Shown piece by piece: positions 16,976 to 24,776 of a DNA stretch of 64,000 nt (position 1 is the first letter of the stretch; every line of letters begins with the position of its first letter). Under the pieces are notes generated by a model. That model saw only the letters and a list, made by a program, of their open reading frames with translations, ran no database searches and was not told the origin of the DNA. Source of the DNA: Nanobdellota archaeon (lineage in GTDB: Archaea > Nanobdellota > Nanobdellia > Woesearchaeales > JAGLXL01); NCBI GenBank assembly GCA_023132895.1, contig JAGLXL010000004.1, positions 27,917 to 91,916 of the forward strand. Reading direction: 5' to 3'. The translations under genes and the position numbers were made by a program.

Positions 16976-19900
16976 TCACCTTTTCTTGTTTTTTAATTTA
17001 TGTTTGGTTTTTTTCTTGTTCATAAAAAAATTATGAAGAGTAAAAATAAGCAATGAGACAGCAAAGGCAATGACAACAATACCTATTATTAAAGGAATGC
17101 TAACGGAAATTGGCACATATTTTTTGATTATTTCCTGGAAAGACGCCATGACTAATCCAAAAATAAGGATAATAATAGAGATATGAACGATGGTCAAAAT
17201 TTTTCTTGTCTTTTTTGATAACTTATCTTTTCTTAAAGCAATTATGAATATCAACAAAATAATTGCCAGGACAGCTGGCAGGGCAAAAATTGGATTGGGC
17301 CTGGTTTCTGGTATAATGGTAATTGTTTTGCCGGAAATCATTGAGTCAGGGCATGGCCCGCAAACACCGCCGCAATCAATGCCGGTTTCGTTATTGTCTT
17401 TGATTCCGTTGAAACAAAAGGCAATGGAACAATCCCTTATTTCTTCTAGTTTCTCAACTTCGGTGCCGCAGTTATTGGCATCCCGGCAAACTCTGATTTG
17501 TTTTTCTTGATTACACGGTCCCCATTCTGTGCAGGCCCATTGTTCCTGGCAAATTGCACTGCAGTCTTTAGTCTCGCTTGGCTTGTAAACTGTTGTTCCG
17601 CAATTATTTTCATCAGCACAGCTTCTGGTTTGTTTTTCATCAACACAATCGCTCCATCTGGCACAAGACCAGCTCTCATCACAAGTTTCATTCTGAACAG
17701 TTCTTACACTGCTGCTGCCTCCACCACCGCTGCCACTAGGGGAAGATGGACAACTGCCGCAATCAGCTGCGCATGAAGAACAAGTTTCATCACCATTACA
17801 AGAACCATCTCCACAATAAGGGCCTTCCGAAGACGAGTATGTGGTAAAGTGAGTCACACTAAAAGTTAAATTTCCACCAACATAACTGGTTCTTGTACAA
17901 ATTGCTGGAGAACAAGTTTCTCCATTCCTCAAAATTGTTGGGCTAACAAAAGTAAGATTATAAAATTCTAATACAGCTGATTTATTAAACGCTGGCAAGG
18001 CGGTTGAATTGATGAAAATTGAATTATTTGTAATTTCAATATTTGAATTCAAGTCAAGACTTTGGTTAATGCTAATGCTTTCACTGAAATTAATCATTCC
18101 GTAATTTGAATTTTTCAAAAAAAGATTTGGAATATTGGAAAGATTTACTGCTGAAAAATTAGTTCCTTCAAATTCTGTTGAAATGATGTAGTCGCAAGCC
18201 ACATAAGTTCCATTATCTGTTGGGAGATCGTTAGTTGTTCCGCAGGAATTTGAATCATTATACCACATCAAATAAGTATCGCTTGGCAAACAGCTTTCAT
18301 TGATTTGGACCCAGTTTTCTGCGCAGATCAATAAGGTTCTGGCTGTGTTGTTGATATCTGTGTCATTGATATTTCCATTTGTATCTTTGGTGTGGATTGT
18401 GATGGTGTAATTTGTATTTTGAATCAATCCAGTTGCATTGTAATAATCATTTGAGGTATTGATTTTCCAAATACCATTAAGATAAACTATTGATTCATTA
18501 AAGTCTGAATCGCTTGGATTGGTCCAATTCCAATAGATCCAATCCCCACCAACGGATTGATTTGTTAAATTTGTTATTGAATGAGGATTTTCGTCAGGGG
18601 ACGTAGCCATGAAATAATCAAAATATTCTTTTGGATCTATTCCTGAGCCTGTTCCTTCCCCAATCCAGATTGCGTTTGTTGGAGTAGTAAAATTACTCAA
18701 AGTGATATTGTACCAATCTCCTGTTGCGGAAGTTACTGTAAATATTCCAAAAGGATTTGTTCCGGCTGTATCCGATTGTGCGTAGATTCCAGTTGCAACA
18801 CCCGAATCTTGTTTAGCAAATATATTCAATATTGAACCATTAGTGAGGTTTAATGAAAAGTTCAAATAGAATCTCTTGTTGTTATCCTTTATATCGGCAA
18901 GATAAAATACTCCTTCTTTTACTGAGACTTCTATAAACCTATCTATGTCTAAATGTACAGCAGACGTTAGGTTTGAAGTAATGTCCCTTTCCCCAAATCC
19001 AGGATCTGCGACTGTCAGAGTGAAAGTGTAATCTTGTCCTGGGATTAAGTCAGACTTCAATAAAGTCCAATTTCCATAACAACTTTGAGTGCTGAAATTC
19101 CAATCCTTGCATTTATACAAGGATGTTCCTTTGGCAGTGACGGTGACTGTGGCATTAGTAAAATTAAATCTGCTTGGATCGATGGCATAGACTTCTATAA
19201 AGTTTGATAGTTCACCAGTTTCATTGACGTCATCAATATCAATAAAATTAGAGATGTTTTCATAGATTTGAGCGTCATAGAACTGAATCTCTTTGATAGT
19301 GCTGGTGGTTGGTTTGATTCTAATGTTATACGTGCCCTCTGCAATTGTTTTATTGCCCCCACCTTCCAATAAAGTGACTTCTTCAGTGGTTGTATCTTCT
19401 AATTCTAAGTCATAACTTATGGGCTGCTTTTGGGCATCTTGGATATCAGTATTGACTTGGAATTCAGCAGGCTCTCCAAACTCAAGGACTTCAGATTTCT
19501 TACCGACTTTTATTCTGAAAAATTCTTTTGGTTGATAGTTTGGTATTCTCAAGGTGATATTTTCACCAGCTGCTGAAACATCATTATCGAGCGTATAATT
19601 CTTTAATCTGCCGAGAATCTTGATTGGCAGTGATTCAGGAGAATTGTGGTGGAAAACAACCACTAAATCATTTTCAATCATCTCAGCTGAATTGACGATA
19701 ATCTCATAATTTGGATCATCTTTAACTTTTTTGTAAGGAACATTAGTCAAGTTTCTTAGCCCAGTTAGATTTTCAACAACATAACTGATTTTGTTAATGG
19801 CTAAGTAGTCTCCAGAAATGGTTCTGAAAATTAATTTGTAAGTTGTTTGGTTAAAGCCAGGCGGCAGCAAGCAAGTTTCGGCACAAAGGCTTTTGAAATC

Positions 19901-20518
19901 AATGATTAAATAATCATGCTCTTCAACATCTTTTTTAGGAACTGGTTTAGCTTTTTCTTTTAATTTGTCTTTTTTGAATTCTTTGATTACTTCTTTTTTT
20001 GTTTTTTCTTTGCTGCTGTCTCCATCATTGTCCCCCTTGTTTTTGTCTTCATCCTTGTCTTTGTCTTTGGCTTGGCCTGGTGGCTCTCCCCCTTGTCCTG
20101 GCGGTTTTCCTCCTTGTCCAGGAGGCTCTTCTGGAGGAGCAGCAGCAATAGCATAGCCAGTAATTTTAGTAATCCCTCTGTTGAAAATTGTTTTTTTATC
20201 TAAAATTAAATATCTCTTACCTTTGTCATTCTCCAGATATATTTTAAACCCTCTATCTCCTAAATAACTTCCACTTAACTTCACTGACTTCAACTCAAAT
20301 TCTTCTGGATGATTTTCTAATTCCCAGATAATTTCCTGGTCTTTTTCGATTTCTAGATTCAAATCCTGTTCATAGCTGATTAAATTTTCTCCGCTCGAAA
20401 ACAAACCAGCGATTCCTGCTTGATAAGAATAGAATCCAAAGATGATAATAAAAACAGCAAAGACTAAGAAAATCAAATGTTCTTTCCTGACTCCTATTTT
20501 TTTATTTTTTATTTCCAT
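16976..20518 (-). CDS. Giant surface protein with C-terminal membrane region (1180 aa)
   Basis: N-terminal anchor helix (about 15-38), the shared QDLNLEIEKDQ module, a Pro/Gly then Lys/Asp linker (about 130-200), Ig-like domains with an LYKCKDWNF motif near 475 and a fibronectin-like segment near 645. A Cys motif CGDGSCNGDETCSSC near 910 is followed by a Gly/Ser spacer and two thrombospondin-like repeats (DESWSCARWSDC, CQEQWACTEWGPC). A CFNGIKDNNETGIDCGGVC repeat is followed by three C-terminal membrane helices (about 1075-1165). The ATG at 20518 lies inside the end of the small regulator gene, so translation is coupled. A surface receptor, adhesin or S-layer anchor role is inferred. Confidence 0.75.
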   Translation of the reverse strand: MEIKNKKIGVRKEHLIFLVFAVFIIIFGFYSYQAGIAGLFSSGENLISYEQDLNLEIEKDQEIIWELENHPEEFELKSVKLSGSYLGDRGFKIYLENDKGKRYLILDKKTIFNRGITKITGYAIAAAPPEEPPGQGGKPPGQGGEPPGQAKDKDKDEDKNKGDNDGDSSKEKTKKEVIKEFKKDKLKEKAKPVPKKDVEEHDYLIIDFKSLCAETCLLPPGFNQTTYKLIFRTISGDYLAINKISYVVENLTGLRNLTNVPYKKVKDDPNYEIIVNSAEMIENDLVVVFHHNSPESLPIKILGRLKNYTLDNDVSAAGENITLRIPNYQPKEFFRIKVGKKSEVLEFGEPAEFQVNTDIQDAQKQPISYDLELEDTTTEEVTLLEGGGNKTIAEGTYNIRIKPTTSTIKEIQFYDAQIYENISNFIDIDDVNETGELSNFIEVYAIDPSRFNFTNATVTVTAKGTSLYKCKDWNFSTQSCYGNWTLLKSDLIPGQDYTFTLTVADPGFGERDITSNLTSAVHLDIDRFIEVSVKEGVFYLADIKDNNKRFYLNFSLNLTNGSILNIFAKQDSGVATGIYAQSDTAGTNPFGIFTVTSATGDWYNITLSNFTTPTNAIWIGEGTGSGIDPKEYFDYFMATSPDENPHSITNLTNQSVGGDWIYWNWTNPSDSDFNESIVYLNGIWKINTSNDYYNATGLIQNTNYTITIHTKDTNGNINDTDINNTARTLLICAENWVQINESCLPSDTYLMWYNDSNSCGTTNDLPTDNGTYVACDYIISTEFEGTNFSAVNLSNIPNLFLKNSNYGMINFSESISINQSLDLNSNIEITNNSIFINSTALPAFNKSAVLEFYNLTFVSPTILRNGETCSPAICTRTSYVGGNLTFSVTHFTTYSSSEGPYCGDGSCNGDETCSSCAADCGSCPSSPSGSGGGGSSSVRTVQNETCDESWSCARWSDCVDEKQTRSCADENNCGTTVYKPSETKDCSAICQEQWACTEWGPCNQEKQIRVCRDANNCGTEVEKLEEIRDCSIAFCFNGIKDNNETGIDCGGVCGPCPDSMISGKTITIIPETRPNPIFALPAVLAIILLIFIIALRKDKLSKKTRKILTIVHISIIILIFGLVMASFQEIIKKYVPISVSIPLIIGIVVIAFAVSLLIFTLHNFFMNKKKTKHKLKNKKR

Positions 20519-20690
20519 GTTTTAATTCTTTTTCCGCTCTGAGGCTTTGCCTCTGGCATCCAGGAGATTCCATCTCCTTGGACATCCACAACTCAACTTT
20601 CTTAGAAAGCATGATAGCATTTTCTTCGCAATACTGTTTGAATTTAGAATAGGTTTTGCTGTCAATGCTCAAGGTCACTTTTTGCTTCAT
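20502..20690 (-). CDS. Small DNA-binding protein, ribbon-helix-helix-like (paralog 2)
   Basis: A 62-residue protein beginning MKQKVTLSIDSKTYSKFKQY: a beta strand plus helix typical of ribbon-helix-helix repressors, then CEENAIMLSKKVELWMSKEM and a basic tail. Its ATG overlaps the stop of the upstream paralog as ATGA, and its 3' end overlaps the 1180-residue surface gene. A longer open frame reaches 20774 but is out of family alignment with the paralog. The tail is encoded by hairpin-repeat DNA (20541-20578). A role as co-repressor of the surface operon is inferred from position and the operators at 20904-20967. Confidence 0.75.
   Translation of the reverse strand: MKQKVTLSIDSKTYSKFKQYCEENAIMLSKKVELWMSKEMESPGCQRQSLRAEKELKHGNKK
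20541..20578. repeat. Hairpin pair in tail of paralog 2 (copy I2)
   Basis: Stems gaggc/gcctc (3-nt loop) and aggagat/atctcct (3-nt loop) fall in the codons of the C-terminal tail. The matching position in the upstream paralog has different stems that still pair. Confidence 0.65.
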
Positions 20691-20878
20691 TGCCTGCCTC
20701 CTTCTAACTCCTTTTTCACGCAGAGGCGTTTGCCTCTGGTGTCCCGGAAATGTTTCATTTCCTCGGACATCCATAATTCAATTTTCTTAGAAAGCATAAT
20801 AGCATTCTCTTCACAATACTGCTTAAAATGTTTGTACACCTCTTTATCAATGCTTAAAGTAACTTTTTGTTTACCCAT
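20687..20878 (-). CDS. Small DNA-binding protein, ribbon-helix-helix-like (paralog 1)
   Basis: 63 residues: MGKQKVTLSIDKEVYKHFKQ, then YCEENAIMLSKKIELWMSEEM, nearly identical to the next gene over the first 47 residues but with a different tail (KHFRDTRGKRLCVKKELEGG). The strand-helix-helix pattern suggests an RHH repressor. AGAGG precedes the ATG. It is first in the operon RHH1-RHH2-1180-207-1456. Perfect palindromes beside its TATA box are good candidates for autoregulation. The tandem copies could form homo- or heterodimers. Confidence 0.78.
   Translation of the reverse strand: MGKQKVTLSIDKEVYKHFKQYCEENAIMLSKKIELWMSEEMKHFRDTRGKRLCVKKELEGGRQ
20721..20762. repeat. Hairpin pair in tail of paralog 1 (copy I1)
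   Basis: Stems cagaggc/gcctctg (4-nt loop, 20721-20738) and ggaaatg/catttcc (3-nt loop, 20746-20762) lie in coding DNA. Between paralogs one pair changed from ggaaatg/catttcc to aggagat/atctcct, so both arms changed together. Confidence 0.65.
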
Positions 20879-20903
20879 ACTACCTCTTTTTTACTGAATT
20901 AAT

Positions 20904-20967
20904 GTATACTTCTTTATAAACCTTTTTCTTTATTTATACATAAATATACTTCTATAGAAGTATACTT
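20904..20967 (-). promoter_or_regulatory. Promoter with palindromic operators for surface operon
   Basis: On the minus strand gaagtatac occurs at 20904-20912, downstream of a TATA box (tttataaac region 20913-20922). An 18-bp perfect palindrome atacttctatagaagtat lies at 20946-20963, overlapped by a second palindrome aagtatactt (20958-20967). Repeated GAAGTATA half-sites on both sides of the TATA box fit repression by the small RHH-like proteins encoded just downstream. Confidence 0.7.
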
Positions 20968-20996
20968 TAAGCTAAAAATAAATGTTGAGAAATGAA

Positions 20997-21833
20997 CTAA
21001 ACCAATAAAGGCGTCACAAAAACTTCAAGCAAAGAAGCTATAAAAAGAATTACAATGGCAATTAAAGTTAAATTCAAGGAATCCTTAACAATTTGTTTAA
21101 ATTTTTTTCCTTTTAAGTCATGATTGACCCAGGCGAAAGCAATCATACCGCCGGCCAGAGCGCCGATAAAATAAGCCGCTATCTCAGGAATGCCGTGAAA
21201 AGTGTATTTTAACAAAGCAGTTGAAGTTAAGTTGACATAGCCAAAAAGACTGCCGCTGTGAGTGGTAACTTGGTCTCTAATGAAAGCACCAATAGCTGCA
21301 GCCATAACAGAAGCATTCCAAGCTAAAATTAAAATTGCTCCTGCTCCATAAAATAAGGAAAAAACAACACAAAAAAACAAAACCTGGATATTATTGAAAA
21401 ATATTGAACTGACGGTGCCAAAAATTCCAAAAAAATTACCTGTGGCACTGCTTCTGACCACTAAGATGGTGTCTATCTGAGTGCTGAAAACCTTTTCAAA
21501 ATAACCAGAAGGCAAAAAAACAGCCAAGAGCAAAAAAGCAGCCAAAAAACCAATAAACAGCCAAAGCAAAGTCATAATTGTTTTGCTGTGTTCTTTCAAT
21601 AATTTGAATTCACTTTTGAATTTTAAATCTTTTTTCTCTTCTGCTTTGATTAAGCTATGGAAAAAAGGCATGACAGCAATTGTTATTAGAGTGACCATGA
21701 TAATACTAACATAACCTTCAAAAATCCAAAAACTCAAAAGAACTGCAACTAAAGAATAAACAAAACCAACCAAGAATATCCTGATGGGATGGTCTACCAT
21801 CTTTTTAGGATCTAATAATAATTCTAAAACCAT
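20997..21833 (-). CDS. SpoIIM-family membrane protein
   Basis: A 278-residue integral membrane protein with about six helices. Family marks include NASVMAAAIGAFIRD, the FHGIPEIAAYFIGALAGG segment and the final helix ending SLLEVFVTPLLV. SpoIIM/DUF95 proteins in archaea have no fixed function; bacterial relatives take part in membrane remodelling during sporulation. Residues 1-30 begin VLELLLDPKKMVDHP, similar to other archaeal members. The downstream (3') side is the surface-operon promoter; the 70-residue membrane gene lies upstream on the same strand. Confidence 0.85.
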   Translation of the reverse strand: MVLELLLDPKKMVDHPIRIFLVGFVYSLVAVLLSFWIFEGYVSIIMVTLITIAVMPFFHSLIKAEEKKDLKFKSEFKLLKEHSKTIMTLLWLFIGFLAAFLLLAVFLPSGYFEKVFSTQIDTILVVRSSATGNFFGIFGTVSSIFFNNIQVLFFCVVFSLFYGAGAILILAWNASVMAAAIGAFIRDQVTTHSGSLFGYVNLTSTALLKYTFHGIPEIAAYFIGALAGGMIAFAWVNHDLKGKKFKQIVKDSLNLTLIAIVILFIASLLEVFVTPLLV

Positions 21834-21854
21834 AAAACTAATAAAATGCTTGTT

Positions 21855-22067
21855 TTATTTAAACTTTTTCAAATTTAAAATAATCACAAAAATAACAAAA
21901 GCCAAAACTCCGATCCAAGGGACGATAAAATTACTTAGGGCATTCCAGCCAATAAACTGGCCAGTGATTCTATTTGAACCGTCATTACTCAAAGTACACC
22001 ACATTCCTCCAAACACCAGAAGCAAAAAAAAGATAGTTCCAGACACAAGATAATGCGTTTTTTTCAT
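21855..22067 (-). CDS. Small two-helix membrane protein
   Basis: 70 residues with helices at about 5-24 (YLVSGTIFFLLLVFGGMW) and 45-65 (FIVPWIGVLAFVIFVIILNL) and an extracellular loop (TLSNDGSNRITGQFIGWNAL). No family is recognised. It ends 21 bp before the SpoIIM gene on the same strand, so the two are probably cotranscribed. Confidence 0.6.
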   Translation of the reverse strand: MKKTHYLVSGTIFFLLLVFGGMWCTLSNDGSNRITGQFIGWNALSNFIVPWIGVLAFVIFVIILNLKKFK

Positions 22068-22265
22068 TGTTTTATCACGACTTGGTTACAGAATTGTTAA
22101 TATTTTTTATAAAAGTTTCCTTTTCGGATTAATTTTATCAAAATATAAAATTTTGACAAAAAAAGACAATCATTTTTACTAGATTTCAATAATTTTTTAC
22201 AAAAATCTTATCAAAAATCAAAAAATTATTAAATAAATTTATATTTTCTCCACTAAAAGAGGTGA

Positions 22266-24581
22266 ATGATAATTAAAAAAGAGTTTGATAAAGATAAAAC
22301 GCTAGAAAAGAGTGAAGAAAAGTTCAGAACAATTTTTGAAAATTTAAGAGATACTGTTATTTTTGTTAATAAGAAAGGAAGAATTCTTGATATCAGTCCG
22401 AATGTTGAAGAAAGATTTGGTTATAAAAAACAAGAAGTGGTAGGTAAAACTTTTATGGAGCTGGGCATTTTTACTTTAAAAGATACACCAAAAATCATTA
22501 GACTTTTCAAAGATGTATTTATTAATGGCAAGACAATACCCTTTCTTGAACTAGAAATCAAACATAAAAAAGGCAATAAAATTCCTGTCGAAGCTAGTAC
22601 TAAGTTTATTAAAAAAGATGATAAAATAGAAGGCGTTTTAACTACAATCAGAGATATTACTGAACGGAAAAAAATAGAAAATGCCTTACGAGAGAGTGAA
22701 AAAAAGTACAAGACTGTTACTGATAACTCTCCCAACGGAATCTATTTGCTTAGTTCAGATGGAAAATTCAAATTTGCCAATAAAGCTCTTATTGACCTCT
22801 CTGGTTATTCTGCCAAGGAATTTATGGAAATAAATCCTTTTGAGTTTGTCCATCCCGATTACCAGGATACTTTAAAAAATCTTACCCAAAAAGCCTTTGC
22901 CGGAGATACTTCTACTCCCCCTCCAAAATCAGAGTTCAAAATCATTCGAAAAAACAAAGAAATTAGATGGGTACACTTAAAACCAACCATTATCAAATAT
23001 AAAGGAAAACCCGCTATTCTTGGTAATGTAATAGATATTACTGAACGAAAGAAGATAGAAGAAGTATTGAAAAAAGAAAGAAATATTCTTAATAACATTA
23101 TCAAACTCAATCCATATAGTATATCTATGTATGATAGTGAAGGTCATTATGTTTTGGGAAATCAAGCATACTTAAATCTTTTCGGAGGAATTCCCCCGCC
23201 CCCAGAATATTCAATATTCAATGACCCCATCCTAAAAAAAGCAGGTTTCCAGGAACAAATCCTTAAGCTCAAAGAAGGAGAAGCCATAGAATCTCCCATT
23301 GAAGTATGGTATAACCCACACAACATAAAGGCAGATTTACCAGATAAGAATGTTTGTACATGTGGCACGGCCTTCCCTATAGTTGACTCGGATGGTGATG
23401 TTAAGAATATCGTAGTCATGCACGAAGACATCACCGAGCGAAAAAAAGCTGAACAAAAGATAAGGGATAATCTCATCCTAATCCAAAAGCAAAACATTCA
23501 ATTAATCAACTTACAAAGAAAATTAAAGGCATATTCAAGAAAGCTGGAAAGAAAAGTAAAGAGGCTTGAAAAACTTAAATTAACCCAAAAAGAAAAGATG
23601 GTCTTTTCCGGATTGGTTCAATTCCCCAATCTCAATGACCAGAAACTTGCTCAGGAGATTAAAATTAATCGCTCTACTGTTACTGCCATCAGAAATCGTC
23701 TTGAACAAAAAAGATTTTTTAGAGTAATCAACATACCTCACCCCAATCAACTTGACTGTGAATTAATTGACATAGCCACTGGTTATTTTGAACGACCTCT
23801 AAAGAATATCCACTTAAAAAGTTTGATAGAAAACTTCAAAGATATGGCTGAAGTATTTTTTGTTGATTTAACTGAGAGAAAATTCATTATCTTTTCAGCT
23901 CTTTCGGACCTGATTGCTCATCGAAGAATGATGAACAAATTGGAAGAAATTTTTAATAATCTAAATTCGAATGTTAAACCGAACCACATACATTTTCCTT
24001 CTCAAATCACGAATTTTGATTTTTTCTTTGATTTTAACAATGCTTTGGATAACCCTCCTTGCAGGATAAAAAAACCTTCTTCGGCAGAAAATATCGTTTT
24101 GCCTAAAAAACTCAACAAAAACCAAAAGAAAATTTTTTATTTATTAGTCAAACATCCGGGTTGTTCTATCAAAAAATTGGCTGACCTTTCTGGCTTAACA
24201 AAAATAACAGCCAGCAAAATCATGAAATTTCTTTTTGACCAGCAACTACTGATAACTAAAGTTGTTCCTAATCTGAGAAAATTAAATTGCCAAACTATCG
24301 TCTTGCACCATTTTTCCCCTGCTGAAAAATTGATTGAGATTAGGAAAAGATTGCCTCGAAAACATTCTCCCTCCATCATCCTGAACATGTCTAATGAGAC
24401 TGATTTTCTTGAGTTAGTCGCGTATAAAGACAATTACACAAAAAACAAATACGAAGAATTTCTTAATTATCACCATAATCGTCTTGATATTGATCATAAG
24501 AAAATGGGCCTCTTATTAAACGAAATAAAATACCAAAAGCTGGATTTTGCCCCTTTGGTCAAAAAAAGCCTTGGTTTTTAA
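22266..24581 (+). CDS. Triple-PAS sensor with two winged-helix domains
   Basis: A one-component regulator. Three PAS domains with the usual ITERKKIE ends lie at about 15-138, 142-270 and 272-395, followed by a basic coiled coil (397-437). HTH 1 (KLTQKEKMVFSGLVQF... KINRSTVTAIRNRLEQKRFF) is near 440-485 with an Lrp-like partner region, and HTH 2 (NKNQKKIFYLLVKHP... LTKITASKIMKFLFDQQLL) is near 618-665 with a second partner region, so the output half appears duplicated. No kinase or receiver domain is present. The ATG at 22266 directly abuts GAGGTGA. It lies upstream of the calcium-transport operon and may sense redox state or a ligand to control it, though only proximity supports this. Confidence 0.82.
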   Translation: MIIKKEFDKDKTLEKSEEKFRTIFENLRDTVIFVNKKGRILDISPNVEERFGYKKQEVVGKTFMELGIFTLKDTPKIIRLFKDVFINGKTIPFLELEIKHKKGNKIPVEASTKFIKKDDKIEGVLTTIRDITERKKIENALRESEKKYKTVTDNSPNGIYLLSSDGKFKFANKALIDLSGYSAKEFMEINPFEFVHPDYQDTLKNLTQKAFAGDTSTPPPKSEFKIIRKNKEIRWVHLKPTIIKYKGKPAILGNVIDITERKKIEEVLKKERNILNNIIKLNPYSISMYDSEGHYVLGNQAYLNLFGGIPPPPEYSIFNDPILKKAGFQEQILKLKEGEAIESPIEVWYNPHNIKADLPDKNVCTCGTAFPIVDSDGDVKNIVVMHEDITERKKAEQKIRDNLILIQKQNIQLINLQRKLKAYSRKLERKVKRLEKLKLTQKEKMVFSGLVQFPNLNDQKLAQEIKINRSTVTAIRNRLEQKRFFRVINIPHPNQLDCELIDIATGYFERPLKNIHLKSLIENFKDMAEVFFVDLTERKFIIFSALSDLIAHRRMMNKLEEIFNNLNSNVKPNHIHFPSQITNFDFFFDFNNALDNPPCRIKKPSSAENIVLPKKLNKNQKKIFYLLVKHPGCSIKKLADLSGLTKITASKIMKFLFDQQLLITKVVPNLRKLNCQTIVLHHFSPAEKLIEIRKRLPRKHSPSIILNMSNETDFLELVAYKDNYTKNKYEEFLNYHHNRLDIDHKKMGLLLNEIKYQKLDFAPLVKKSLGF

Positions 24582-24642
24582 TACAACAATAGCAAAAAAT
24601 TAAAATACTCTAATTGATTTTAACTTAAACTGGGGTGATAAA

Positions 24643-24774
24643 ATGAAGTTATTCAACTGGATCTTAGGTAGAAAAGATTATCTCAACTGGGATGAGTACG
24701 AAAAAATAAAAAACGCAAAAGAAGAGGAAGCCTGGCAAAAAGCCAAAACACCAAAATTCAGCATTTCTAAATAA
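24643..24774 (+). CDS. 43-residue protein ahead of Ca2+ ATPase
   Basis: MKLFNWILGRKDYLNWDEYE then a charged helical part ending AKTPKFSISK. A strong site GGGGTGATAAA precedes the ATG, and the TAA is only 2 nt before the ATPase ATG. An amphipathic N-terminus (LFNWILG) could touch the membrane. The tight spacing suggests a small partner or modulator of the pump, comparable in position only to regulatory micropeptides. No family is recognised. Confidence 0.6.
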   Translation: MKLFNWILGRKDYLNWDEYEKIKNAKEEEAWQKAKTPKFSISK

Positions 24775-24776
24775 CC

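Noticed and set aside
20691..20774. N-terminal extension of the second RHH-like gene
   Set aside because: The extra codons overlap the paralog's tail in another frame and have no counterpart in the first copy; the ATGA overlap at 20690 gives matching proteins.
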